Part shown: positions 7,727 to 16,610 of the stretch, piece after piece
Layout: every line of letters starts with the position of its first letter
Position numbering within the stretch: position 1 is the first letter of the stretch
Source of the DNA: Paraburkholderia hospita
Lineage (GTDB): Bacteria; Pseudomonadota; Gammaproteobacteria; Burkholderiales; Burkholderiaceae
Reading direction: 5' to 3'
Assembly: GCF_002902965.1 (NCBI RefSeq)
Contig: NZ_CP026107.1
Location: 496,001 to 560,000 of the forward strand
DNA length: 64,000 nucleotides
Position numbers and translations under genes: made by a program
Notes under the pieces: model-generated
What the model was told of the DNA's origin: nothing
Seen by the model: only the letters and a program-made list of their open reading frames with translations
The model's database searches: none

Positions 7727-9183
7727 GTCAGTTGTCGGATAAACGGGTCGCCGAAGTAGCGCGTCTCGTCGATGCGAAGAAGGATGCGTCGATCAGGTTG
7801 TCGGACGAGATCTGGGCGTTCGCCGAAACGCGGTGGCAGGAGTTCCAGTCGGTCGACGCACAGATCGCCGTACTGGAACGCGAAGGATTTCGCGTGACGC
7901 GCAACGTAGGCGGCATCCCGACCGCCTTCAGCGCGCAGTGGGGCGCTGGCGGACCCGTCATCGGATTTCTGGGGGAATACGATGCCCTCGCGGAGATGAG
8001 CCAGGTGGCAGGCGCCGTCGAGCCCGTGGCCGCATGCGACGGCGGGAACGGCCACGGATGCGGTCATCATCTGCTCGGCGCTGGCGCGATGCTGGCGGCG
8101 ATCGCCGCACGCGACTATCTCGCGCGCCACGATATTGCGGGCACGGTGCGCTATTACGGTTGCCCTGCTGAAGAAGGCGGCGCGGGCAAGACCTATATGG
8201 CGCGCGAGAAAGCGTTCGACGATCTCGACGCCGCGTTGACCTGGCATCCAGGTCCTTATTCGGGCGTGTTCAAGTACAAGTCCCTCGCCGTGATCCAGAT
8301 GGCGTTCCGGTTCTCGGGCATTGCGTCACATGCGGCCGCGTCGCCACATCTTGGGCGCAGCGCACTCGATGCAGTCGAACTGATGAACGTCGGCGTGAAC
8401 TTCATGCGCGAGCACATGCCATCTGATGCGCGCGTGCACTACGCGATCACCGATGCAGGCGGATACGCACCGAACGTGGTGCAGGCCAACGCCGAAGTGC
8501 TGTACGTCGTCCGGTCGCCGGAACTCGCGGATGCGCGGCAACTGGCGGCACGGGTCGAGCAGATCGGACGCGCCGCCGCATTGATGACTGACACACAGGT
8601 GAGCATCGAATTCGATCGCGCGTGCTCGAATGTTTTGCGTAACGGCGTGATCGAGCGGTTGATGATGGACACATTGGAGATGCTGGGGCCACCCCCGTTT
8701 GACGCAGTCGACCAGGCGTTCGCAAGCGAACTGACGCAGCGGATGACCGAGGCGGATCTGCGCGAATGCATCGAGTCGTATCGCGGCGATCCGGGCGAAC
8801 TTGGCCTGAGCCTGCGCGCGCTGTCGCTCGACGACGAGCCGGGCACGCTGACGGGCTCGAGCGATGTCGGCGACGTGAGCTGGATCGTGCCGACTACGCA
8901 GTACCTCGGCGCCTGCTACGCGATCGGCACCAACATGCACACGTGGCAGCTGGTCGCGCAGGGCAAGTTGCCGGCGGCGCACAAGGGTTTGGTGCACGCA
9001 GCCAAAGTCATGGCCGACGCGGCCGTCCAGTTGTGCGTCGACCCGGCGCATATCGAGGCCGCGAAGGCCGAATTCGCAGTTCAAAAGGGCGGGCGTCCAT
9101 ACGTCAGCCCGATTCCTCCCGATGTGCAGGCGCCGCCCGCGAGAGCGGCGAGCCTTTCCTCATTCGAAAAAGAGAAGGTCTGA
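7723..9183 (+). CDS. M20-family amidohydrolase, AbgB-like (paralogue 2)
   Basis: This 486-residue paralogue of the preceding gene shows LGEYDALAEMSQ, GHGCGHHLLG, CPAEEGGAGK, TWHPGP and SSDVGDVSWIVPT, so all expected metal and catalytic motifs are intact. The GTG start at 7723 overlaps the upstream TGA and has AGGAG at 7711-7715. Translational coupling implies similar amounts of both enzymes. It is clearly diverged from paralogue 1, so the pair probably reflects different acyl or amino-acid specificity, or two subunits of one enzyme. The true substrate is unknown. Confidence 0.88.
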   Translation: MSQLSDKRVAEVARLVDAKKDASIRLSDEIWAFAETRWQEFQSVDAQIAVLEREGFRVTRNVGGIPTAFSAQWGAGGPVIGFLGEYDALAEMSQVAGAVEPVAACDGGNGHGCGHHLLGAGAMLAAIAARDYLARHDIAGTVRYYGCPAEEGGAGKTYMAREKAFDDLDAALTWHPGPYSGVFKYKSLAVIQMAFRFSGIASHAAASPHLGRSALDAVELMNVGVNFMREHMPSDARVHYAITDAGGYAPNVVQANAEVLYVVRSPELADARQLAARVEQIGRAAALMTDTQVSIEFDRACSNVLRNGVIERLMMDTLEMLGPPPFDAVDQAFASELTQRMTEADLRECIESYRGDPGELGLSLRALSLDDEPGTLTGSSDVGDVSWIVPTTQYLGACYAIGTNMHTWQLVAQGKLPAAHKGLVHAAKVMADAAVQLCVDPAHIEAAKAEFAVQKGGRPYVSPIPPDVQAPPARAASLSSFEKEKV

Positions 9184-9190
9184 CGTCACC

Positions 9191-9883
9191 ATGATTTCCT
9201 ACTTCCTGACCGCTTGCGACCACACATCGCCGGCGGGGGCGGACGCCTTTGCCGAGTTGCGCACGGAGCTTGCGCTCATACCGTCTCTGCGTTTTGCCGA
9301 ATTGCACCGACCGGCCGCCGTCGAAACCTACCATCGCGATGGCGCGGCGCCGCGGGCCGCGATGAGATTCGTATTCGAATCGATCGAGGCGCTCGAGTCT
9401 CAGCTCATGCCACGTGGCCGACTGCACACGCTCGTGCGCTCCTCGCTATGGCGACATATCGCGGGTGAGCAAATGACCCAGCAGGCAATGCTCACGCGGA
9501 CCTTCCTGCCGCTGCGAAATATTCCGCGAGACGTGGACGGCGAACACGCATGCAGCTACCTCGTGCATTACCCGGGGCAAGCGGAGGACTTCAATGCGTG
9601 GCTCGGCTACTACGTCCGTCACCATCCGCAGATCATGCTCGATTATCCCGGCGTGATGCAGGTCCAGGTCTTCACACGGCTCGACTGGTGCGATGCGATG
9701 CCTTTCGAACGGGCCGCATACATGCAGCGCAACCAGCTCACCTTCCCGTCGATCGACGCGCTGATGCGTGCGCTCGATTCGCCTGTGCGTGCGCGCATGC
9801 GGGCCGACAACGAGAACTTTCCCACATTCTCTGGCGGCGCGAAGCACTTTGCAATGCATACGTCTTTCGTAAGCGGGCTCTGA
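9191..9883 (+). CDS. Long EthD-like protein (paralogue 2)
   Basis: This 230-residue paralogue of the protein at 3758-4477 shares the segment LVHYPGQAEDFNAWLGYY, then HHPQIM, a VFTRLDWCDAMPFERA stretch and a C-terminal RARMRADNENFP. It starts at ATG 9191, 7 bp after the M20 stop, so it belongs to the same transcript. A longer open frame upstream is the M20 shadow. The repeated linkage of this long EthD-like type to amidohydrolase genes suggests it is an enzyme or accessory subunit of the route. It does not resemble a monooxygenase large subunit. Confidence 0.7.
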   Translation: MISYFLTACDHTSPAGADAFAELRTELALIPSLRFAELHRPAAVETYHRDGAAPRAAMRFVFESIEALESQLMPRGRLHTLVRSSLWRHIAGEQMTQQAMLTRTFLPLRNIPRDVDGEHACSYLVHYPGQAEDFNAWLGYYVRHHPQIMLDYPGVMQVQVFTRLDWCDAMPFERAAYMQRNQLTFPSIDALMRALDSPVRARMRADNENFPTFSGGAKHFAMHTSFVSGL

Positions 9884-9948
9884 TCGTCTGCAAGTAACCT
9901 GCTTTGAATAAACACTAATCTTTCAAATGGTTTGGAGTGCATAAAAAA

Positions 9949-11065
9949 ATGACAACGTGCGGGAAGACCGTCATCGCCATCGCCATCGCGGAACTGATCT
10001 ATGCATCGAACGCATGGGCGGGTGACTCGTTTCAGATTCTCGTGCCCGACGGATTCGTCGGGACAAGCGGAAGTGTCCTGTATGGCGTGGCCGATGCGGG
10101 CCTGCAATACAGCCACGCGGGCAGCAACAATGTACTCGGAATGGAAAGCGGCGCGGGCGCGACATCGCGATTCGGTTTTTTCGGTGTCGAGCAGCTTGGC
10201 GGCGGCCTGTCATTGCGTTTCAATCTGGAGTCGGCGATCAAGCTGACGAATGGCACGGCAGGCGGTACCACAGCGCAGAACGAAAGCACGTTCTTCAGCC
10301 GGGAGGCGAATGTCGCGCTTGTATCGAACGACTGGGGCCGTCTCAAGTTGGGCCGCCAATATCCGACCGAACTTTCTCTGGCGCTCGACCCGTTCTATGG
10401 CGTCGGTGCGTTTTCCCCGTATGGGTCGCTCGCGGCGCTCAGTTCCGACCTCGGCGCAGCAGACGACAATCGGCGACTACCGGATCAGCAATGCAGTCGC
10501 GTACATGACGCCGATTATCGGCGGGTTCCAGTTTGAAGTGATGGGCGCACCGCGAGGCGTCACGACGCCCGGCTATCCTGAAGCGTACTTCGAGGGCGCG
10601 CAACTCGAATATCTGAACGGACCGCTATATCTCGGCGTGTTCTATGACGTCATCCATACGGACCCGACAGCAAGTTTGCCTTCGGTGAAGAACAAATGGC
10701 TCGGTGCCGGCGCGATGTACAACTTTAGCGGTGTGCGATTGTCGTATGAGTTCAACATGACGGTGCCGGATTACCCAGGCTACTTCATAGCCACGACACA
10801 TATGATTGGCGTGAACGCGCCCCAGGGGACCAACGACGTCAAGTTCTCTGTGGTCTATAGAAACGTCGCGGGCAAGGCCGCGGCCAATTCGTGGGCGCTA
10901 GGGCTCGGCTACGACTACAACCTGTCGAAAGTGACGGCGCTCTATGCCCGCCTCGGCTATGTCATCAACCAGAAGCATGCGATCGCTACGCTGGCGAACG
11001 GATCGTTGAGCCAGCCGGGTGACGATCAAAGCGTGATTGCGATCGGTATCCGCAAACGCTTCTGA
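9949..11065 (+). pseudogene. Gram-negative porin with an internal frameshift
   Basis: This is a Burkholderia-type outer-membrane general porin. A signal-like N-terminus leads to SVLYGVADAGLQYSH, an RFGFFGVEQLGGGLSLRF strand pair, KLGRQYPTE, and the C-terminal Phe-ended strand IGIRKRF. The first part is read in one frame and stops at 10536. The match continues one base later from about 10455-10470 (TIGDYRISNAVAYMTP) to 11065. One extra base in that interval explains the break. It may be a true mutation, phase variation or a sequencing error. ATG 9949 has GGAG at 9934-9937; GTG 9937 is an alternative. When intact, it would supply outer-membrane uptake for the cluster. Confidence 0.85.
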
Positions 11066-11078
11066 CGCGACGGACAGA

Positions 11079-11108
11079 CCTCGCCGTACGCACATGCGTG
11101 AGGCGAGG
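11079..11108. terminator. Symmetric hairpin between convergent genes
   Basis: CCTCGCC pairs with GGCGAGG, and inside it ACGC pairs with GCGT around an ACAT loop. It lies between the porin and the oppositely oriented M20 gene, where a bidirectional terminator would be expected. There is no T-tract on either side. Confidence 0.45.
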
Positions 11109-11176
11109 CCGCTTGCCCGTCAGCACCCGATGGAAAGCGCCCGCACCGCACTGTCAATGCAAATGCGAGCGCAACC

Positions 11177-12640
11177 TCATGCGGGCACGTGTTGCGGCGA
11201 ACGCGCCGATGGGCCCGCAGCGCGTGCAGGCGGCGGCGTTACGTCAGCGGGTATTGGGCATTGATACGGCTTCATGCCGCGCTTGCGATGGAGTTCGTCA
11301 CGGGCGGCGCGCAACGTTTCGGGTTGTCCTGCGAGATCGATCGCAGTCGCCGCGAGCGTTTTGGCGGCAAGCAGCATGCCTTTGTGCGCCAGCGAAACCT
11401 TGCCTTGCGACACCATTTGCCATGAATGAAAGCCCGTGCCCCACGCATAGCAAGCCGTCAGGCACTGCGTTGTCGGAGCTGCCCAGCTCACGTCGCCGAC
11501 GTCTGTGGATCCCGTAACGGGCCGCTCAACATCGGCGCGATACGCCAGAATCTCGGGGATGATAGGGCGCGGATCGCGCAGCGCCGCCGCGAAATGCCGG
11601 GACGCGTTCGCAAGGTCGTCGGGGTTGATGGTCTTCTGTATGTCGGCAGCGAAGGCGACCTCGTCCGCTGTCACCTGCATGCTGCCGATAGCCTGCATGT
11701 TCCGGTCGAGCACGGCGTCGAGGGTGTCGTTGTGCAGTACGTTCGAGCAGGCTTTATCGAACAGCATCTCGACGCGCGTACCCGTCATCAGCGCGGCACC
11801 TTCGGCGATCTGCTTGACGCGCTCGAACAGGTCGATCGCTTCGGGGCTCGTTCTCGCGCGGATCGTATAGAGCGTCTCCGCGAGTGCCGGGACGACATTC
11901 GTCGATATACCGCCGGAATTCACGTATGCAAAATGAACACGTGCTTGGTCGGGCATGTGCTCGCGCAGGTAGTTGACGCCGATGTTCATCAGCTCGGCCG
12001 CATCGAGTGCGCTGCGCCCGAGGTGCGGCGCGAGCGCCGCATGCGATGCTTTGCCGTGAAAGCGGAAATACGCCTGGACGTTGGCCAGCGTCGCGTTCAT
12101 GAAAACGGAGTTGGCTACCGACGGGTGCCAGCACAGCGCAACATCCAGATCGTCGAACAGGCCGGCGCGGGCCATGAAGGTCTTCCCGGCTGCGGCTTCT
12201 TCCGCGGGGCAACCATAGAAGCGTACGGTGGCTTCGATGCCGTTCGCTGCGAAGTAATCGCGCGCCACGACGGCGGCCAGATGCGATGCCGTGCCAAGCA
12301 GATGGTGCCCGCACCCATGCCCATTGCTGTTCGGGGCGCCTGCGGCCGGTCTGCATACTGTGGCACCTGCCTCCTGGTTCAGGCCTGCAAGCGCGTCATA
12401 TTCGCCCAGAAATCCGATGACAGGGCCGCCGGTGCCCGCCTCTGCGACGAAGGCAGTCGGCATGCCGGCGACGCCACGCGTGACCTTGAAGCCCGCCGCC
12501 TCGATCGCCGATGCGTGCCGCTCTGCCGATTCAAATTCGGCGTAACGCATTTCGGCGAGGGACCAGATGTCGTCGGCCAGCGCGATGTAGTCGTTCTTCT
12601 TCGACTCGACCTGTTCGGCCACGTTTGCAATATGTTTCAC
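11177..12640 (-). CDS. M20-family amidohydrolase, AbgB-like (paralogue 3)
   Basis: The product has 487 residues with FLGEYDALAGLNQ, GHGCGHHLLGT, CPAEEAAAGK, CWHPSV and STDVGDVSWAAPT. All M20D landmarks are present; the EEGG box of the other copies reads EEAA here. The chosen start is the GTG at 12640, which has GAGGAG six bases upstream; a TTG at 12670 is less likely. It is transcribed away from the MHS transporter at 13112, with 471 bp between them. As the third copy within 6.5 kb, it supports a pathway that hydrolyses several related N-acyl or amide substrates. Confidence 0.88.
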   Translation of the reverse strand: MKHIANVAEQVESKKNDYIALADDIWSLAEMRYAEFESAERHASAIEAAGFKVTRGVAGMPTAFVAEAGTGGPVIGFLGEYDALAGLNQEAGATVCRPAAGAPNSNGHGCGHHLLGTASHLAAVVARDYFAANGIEATVRFYGCPAEEAAAGKTFMARAGLFDDLDVALCWHPSVANSVFMNATLANVQAYFRFHGKASHAALAPHLGRSALDAAELMNIGVNYLREHMPDQARVHFAYVNSGGISTNVVPALAETLYTIRARTSPEAIDLFERVKQIAEGAALMTGTRVEMLFDKACSNVLHNDTLDAVLDRNMQAIGSMQVTADEVAFAADIQKTINPDDLANASRHFAAALRDPRPIIPEILAYRADVERPVTGSTDVGDVSWAAPTTQCLTACYAWGTGFHSWQMVSQGKVSLAHKGMLLAAKTLAATAIDLAGQPETLRAARDELHRKRGMKPYQCPIPADVTPPPARAAGPSARSPQHVPA

Positions 12641-13111
12641 TACGGCTCCTCGCGTGTTGCATGTGCTCAAGGCACGTGCGATATGAGAAAAGGGCAGGGC
12701 GTCGACTTCCCTTTATTTAGCGTATTGCGTTGCGATGACGAGTGGAAGCTCTGTTCCGGTAGCGCTGTTCACTTTCGGTTGCGCAGCGCGCGTGACGCGG
12801 GAGCCTCGTTATCGGGCGTGTCTCTCGCCTTCATCCATTTCCTTGCGCATCGCAGGCAGCCGGTGGCGGCGAGCGCCGATTGAATCGACGGCATGAAGCG
12901 CAAGTGAAGAAGCACGCGTTCTCTCAGTCTGCCGAAGCGGATGAGATGGGATGGTTGTCGCAGTTGCGTGCCGGTATGCAAGAGTTACGCCACTGCCTGA
13001 TCTGTGCGGGGAATTTTGACATCGCGTTGACACTATCAACGCCCAACAGCACTATTTTTCCAAGCGGACGGCAGGGGTCGTCGGCAATTCGATATCAACA
13101 GGAGACAGTTT
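12641..13111. promoter_or_regulatory. Divergent promoter region between M20 gene and transporter
   Basis: These 471 bases separate two divergent starts and must hold both promoters. No coding frame with family resemblance was found. The stretch at 12700-12745 is less GC-rich and may contain the M20 promoter. I could not assign -10/-35 boxes or an operator with confidence. Confidence 0.5.
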
Positions 13112-14440
13112 GTGTCGCAACTTTCCGCTGCTACCGAGGGGGCGCCCGTGGGGCGATCCGAGGCTGGCGCTTCGCCATCCATGCGTGACGTCGTGGCCGT
13201 TGTCGCCGGCAATGCGCTCGAGTTTTATGATTTCACTGTCTACGCTTTTTTCTCGGTATTCATCGGCCGCGCGTTCTTTCCATCTTTCTCGCCTGCGACG
13301 CAGATCATCGCTTCTGTTGCCGTGTTCGGCGTCGGCTTCGTTGCGCGGCCGGTCGGCGGTGTGATCATCGGCGCCTATGCGGACCGGCGCGGCCGCAAGG
13401 CGGCGCTCACGTTGACCTTCGGCATGATGGCGCTTGGCACCGCGATCATCGCGTTCACGCCGACTTACGCGCACATCGGTATCTTCGCACCGTTGCTGGT
13501 GGTCGTCGGACGGTTGCTGCAAGGACTCTCGGCGGGAGGCGAGGCGGGCCCCGCGACTTCCTATCTGCTGGAAACCGCGGCTGCGGGCCGGCGCGGCCTC
13601 TATACAAGTTGGCAACTGGCGACGCAAGGCATTGCGGCGCTGATGGGCGGCCTGGTCGGCTATACGGTGTCGTCGCTGCTGTCGGCCGATGCGCTGGCAG
13701 CGTGGGGCTGGCGCATTCCGTTCATGCTCGGGCTGCTGATCGCGCCGCTGGGCATTTACATCCGCAGACGTCTGCATGAGACGCTGGATGTCACGCATGC
13801 GGTGACGAGCAACCGGGAACTGCTGCGCGGCATCGTCGACACGCACATGACCGAGCTGGTGCTCGCCTGCTGCGTGCTGATCGGCCCGACGATCACCGTG
13901 TACGTGGTTGGCCACTACATGACGACGTATGGCATCCGGGTACTGCATCTGCCGACTTCGACGTCGATGCTGGTCGGCTTCGTGACGGGCGGCGTAGGCA
14001 TCGTGGCATCGCTCGCAGCTGGGGTGTATTTCGACCGGTTTCCGCGAAGCCGATTGCTGATCGTGCCGCAATTCCTGTCGATTCTCGCGGTGGTGCCGAT
14101 GTTCACCTGGGTGTTGCACGCGGGCACGGGTGGCGTATTTCTCGGCATGGTCGGCTTTCTGACCTTGTTGCGCGTACTGATGTCGCCGTTCCACTTGTGC
14201 GTGATTCCTGAAATCTTTCCTCAGGCGATCCGCAGTACCTGTGTGTCGATCTGCTACAGCGTACCAACGACGCTTTTCGGCGGCACGGCGCAACTGGTTG
14301 TGGCCTGGCTCGCGACGATCACGCCCAACCCGATGGCGCCCGCGTGGTATCTGCTGGTGGCAAATGCAATCTCATTCGGTGCGGTCTTCGCGCTCGACCG
14401 GCGTCGTCGCGCGCGGCTTGCCGCCGGCGCGTCGGCGTGA
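13112..14440 (+). CDS. MFS transporter, metabolite:H+ symporter type
   Basis: This 442-residue, 12-helix major-facilitator protein is of the MHS subgroup (KgtP/ShiA/ProP-like). N-terminal AGNALEFYDFTVYAFF is the subgroup signature, and the first cytoplasmic loop carries GAYADRRGRK. GTG 13112 has AGGAGA about 7 bases upstream. MHS transporters import carboxylates and zwitterions with protons, so this is the likely inner-membrane importer of the amidohydrolase substrate. Its C-terminus is short and ends in an Arg/Ala-rich tail. The specific ligand cannot be read from sequence. Confidence 0.9.
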   Translation: MSQLSAATEGAPVGRSEAGASPSMRDVVAVVAGNALEFYDFTVYAFFSVFIGRAFFPSFSPATQIIASVAVFGVGFVARPVGGVIIGAYADRRGRKAALTLTFGMMALGTAIIAFTPTYAHIGIFAPLLVVVGRLLQGLSAGGEAGPATSYLLETAAAGRRGLYTSWQLATQGIAALMGGLVGYTVSSLLSADALAAWGWRIPFMLGLLIAPLGIYIRRRLHETLDVTHAVTSNRELLRGIVDTHMTELVLACCVLIGPTITVYVVGHYMTTYGIRVLHLPTSTSMLVGFVTGGVGIVASLAAGVYFDRFPRSRLLIVPQFLSILAVVPMFTWVLHAGTGGVFLGMVGFLTLLRVLMSPFHLCVIPEIFPQAIRSTCVSICYSVPTTLFGGTAQLVVAWLATITPNPMAPAWYLLVANAISFGAVFALDRRRRARLAAGASA

Positions 14441-14656
14441 ACGCGCTGGATGCACGCGGGGTCATTTATTGAAGCGCCATGCGTCGGCGCAACGGGACGT
14501 TTCGGGCTGGCGACCGAATCCGACTGCTGCGGTATGCATCCCGTCACGCCTTCGCCGAAGGAAGCGGATAGCAAACGTAAAGTGGTCGGATAGAGGTCGC
14601 ATTCCGGCGGGTATTCAATGATCCGCAATCAAACAACACGCCACTGAGGATCTGAA

Positions 14657-14836
14657 ATGCCTGCATCGGAAAGCATCGTAAGCACGCGTCGCGATGCGGC
14701 TCAACGGAAGGCGTTCGTCGGCGGCTGCATCGACTATTGTTCCGCCGAGTGCGTCTACAGGATCGCCCGCGAGATGTTTGCGGAGCCGAAGCTGTTCGAG
14801 CGCGAAATGGAATTGATCTTCGAGAAACTATGCCTG
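14657..14836 (+). pseudogene. antA: Remnant of antA (anthranilate 1,2-dioxygenase large subunit, N-terminus)
   Basis: About 60 residues match the start of the AntA/BenA-type dioxygenase alpha subunit, notably the YRIAREMFAEPKLF motif and the EMELIFEK that follows. Just before the NWIY segment expected of the family the match stops, and the frame runs into antC-like sequence. The Rieske and mononuclear iron sites are therefore gone. The remnant begins at an ATG with GGATCTGAA upstream. This is an eroded gene, not a functional enzyme. Confidence 0.65.
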
Positions 14837-14849
14837 TCACGAGAGCGAG

Positions 14850-15235
14850 ATCGCAAATCCGGATGGCAAGCAGTTGCAGTTCCTCATCCGCCTGTTGCCA
14901 GACGCCACGCTGAGCAACTCTATGCGCGAGCGTTGCGTGCAAGGACTACGGTGCGTTTTATCGGCGGCAGGTGGAGCGCCCGCTCGTCGTGCTCGCCGGC
15001 GGCACAGACCTTTCTGCCTTTCGGGGCATGCTGGAGGAGCTTGCCGAGGGGAGGGGGCGGGCAGCCCGCGCAGCTCTACTACGGCGTCACGAACGCACGC
15101 GATCTGTGCGAAGCCGAGCGGCTCGAAGCCTGCGCGGCGCGCATCGAACACTATTCGCATGAAGTCGTCGTAATGAATCCGGCGCCGGAATGGCAGGGCA
15201 AGACTGGCCTGATTCCGGAACATCTGTCTATCTGC
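14850..15235 (+). pseudogene. antC: Remnant of antC/benC-type dioxygenase reductase
   Basis: Three reading frames must be joined to recover the reductase. One gives LIRLLPDATLSNSMRERC, the next gives YRRQVERPLVVLAGGT then SAFRGMLEELAE, and the third gives LYYGVTNARDLCEAERLEA then WQGKTGLIPEHL. These match the FAD- and NAD-binding half of AntC/BenC, which passes electrons to the anthranilate or benzoate dioxygenase. The N-terminal 2Fe-2S domain and all of antB are missing. Several frameshifts and a deletion joining it to antA show that it is dead. Confidence 0.8.
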
Positions 15236-15317
15236 TGCGAGCGCGCGAGTTCAGTCACGAGCATGCGCGGGATGACATTCCGTTTGAAGACGAGGAGCGG
15301 GCAGCGCGCGTTGCCCG

Positions 15318-15428
15318 CCAGAATTGTTTGCCGGGTTCAGGCAGCATGTCGGGCAGGCGCCCATCGCCTATCTGAAACGATACCGGCTCGAAGCCGTCCG
15401 GCGCGAAATGCTCGCCGATCGCCCCGGA
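15318..15428 (+). pseudogene. Remnant of an AraC-family regulator (C-terminal HTH)
   Basis: The frame reads FAGFRQHVGQAPIAYLKRY then RLEAVRREMLADRPG, the second helix-turn-helix of an AraC/XylS regulator. It is cut at its end just before the convergent porin stop. AraC/XylS regulators commonly control antABC, so this is probably the local regulator of the lost operon. Only about 35 residues remain. Confidence 0.65.
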
Positions 15429-15429
15429 C

Positions 15430-16551
15430 TCAGAACCTCTCGCGCATGCCGATCCGCAACGCCACCTGGTTCGGCGAACTGGATGCGGCGAGCACCGGCG
15501 CCAGATTCGCCACTGCGCCGCCGCTGGCGTGCATATAAGTCGCGCTGGCATAAACGTCGGTGCGTTTCGAGAGGAAGTAGTCCACGCTCGCATCAGCCTC
15601 CTGATAGCGCGGCGCTTGCCCCGTCTGCGAGACGCTGCCGGCCGTATAGCTGTACGCGATACCCAGCTGCAACGCCGGCGTGATCATATAACTGCCGACA
15701 ATTTCGCCGATGTTGAACGTCACGTGACCGCCGATCTTCGCGCCGAGCGTCGGATCGAGGTCACCGAACTGCGTATGCGTCCAGTCGGCGCTGATGCGCG
15801 CCGCTCCGAACGTGTAGCCGGCACCCACGCCGAGCACCTTATAGCTGCCGGCCGCAAGGCCGTAGTTGCCGTCGACGGTGTTAGATGCGGTCCATAGACC
15901 TTCAGGAACGGCCTGGGCCGGGTGATCAATCGATGTATAGGCGCCGACGAGCTGGAGTCCGCCGTACGCGTACTGCAACGCGAACGACTTCGCGCTCGTG
16001 CGGGCAAAGTCACCCGCCACGCCGCCGAAGCTGTAGATCGCCACGCCCGTGAGTCCGGCAATGGTCGGCGACGCATACTTGACCGCGTTGTTCAGGTGAA
16101 AATCGATACCGTTGTTGTCGAGATCGCCCGGATGCGGGAACAGGATGCCGCCAGGCAGCGTGCCGTTCGCGGAAAGTTGCCCGATGTAGTCTCCGATCGC
16201 TTCACCCTGGCGACCGAGCGTTACCGTGCCGTAACGCGTGTTGGACAGACCGACGTAAGCGAGCCGGCCGAAGAGCCGGCCGCCTTGACTCAGCGCTCCT
16301 GTATTGACGTTGAAGCCGTTCTCCAGTCTGAAAAGCGCGGACCAGTCGCCACCCAGGTCCTCGAGTCCCCGCATACCCCAGCGGTTGCCTTGTGAAATGC
16401 TGCCCTGCATCTGCCATGCGCTATGGCCGCCCTGATTGCTCGACCAGGTCAGGCCGTCGTCGATGATGCCATACAGTGTGACGCTACTCTGTGCACGTGC
16501 AACGCTGCATACGCATAGCATTCCTAATGTTAATGCAAAGAATCTTTTCAC
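15430..16551 (-). CDS. Gram-negative outer-membrane porin
   Basis: This 373-residue trimeric porin has a cleavable signal ending VARAQ, the first strand SSVTLYGIIDDGLTW, GNRWGMRGLEDLGGDW, a TLGRQGEAIGDYIG stretch, and a C-terminal IGMRERF with terminal Phe. All are typical of Burkholderia porins. The start is GTG 16551; the ribosome site is weak (GGTGACC). It is the last gene of the minus-strand operon beginning with the CoA ligase and would serve substrate entry. Its 3' end abuts the decayed ant locus. Confidence 0.92.
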   Translation of the reverse strand: MKRFFALTLGMLCVCSVARAQSSVTLYGIIDDGLTWSSNQGGHSAWQMQGSISQGNRWGMRGLEDLGGDWSALFRLENGFNVNTGALSQGGRLFGRLAYVGLSNTRYGTVTLGRQGEAIGDYIGQLSANGTLPGGILFPHPGDLDNNGIDFHLNNAVKYASPTIAGLTGVAIYSFGGVAGDFARTSAKSFALQYAYGGLQLVGAYTSIDHPAQAVPEGLWTASNTVDGNYGLAAGSYKVLGVGAGYTFGAARISADWTHTQFGDLDPTLGAKIGGHVTFNIGEIVGSYMITPALQLGIAYSYTAGSVSQTGQAPRYQEADASVDYFLSKRTDVYASATYMHASGGAVANLAPVLAASSSPNQVALRIGMRERF

Positions 16552-16610
16552 GAGGTCACCATGAAGTTGGAGGAATCGTTCTTTTTATTGCGTCATCATT
16601 GCGGACCGCT

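Noticed and set aside
11426..12883. A 485-residue plus-strand frame over the third M20 gene
   Set aside because: Composition is Arg/Cys-rich and no family matches; the minus-strand M20 gene explains it.
13052..14293. A 413-residue minus-strand frame opposite the MHS transporter
   Set aside because: Arg/His-rich composition and no motif; it is an antisense shadow of the transporter.
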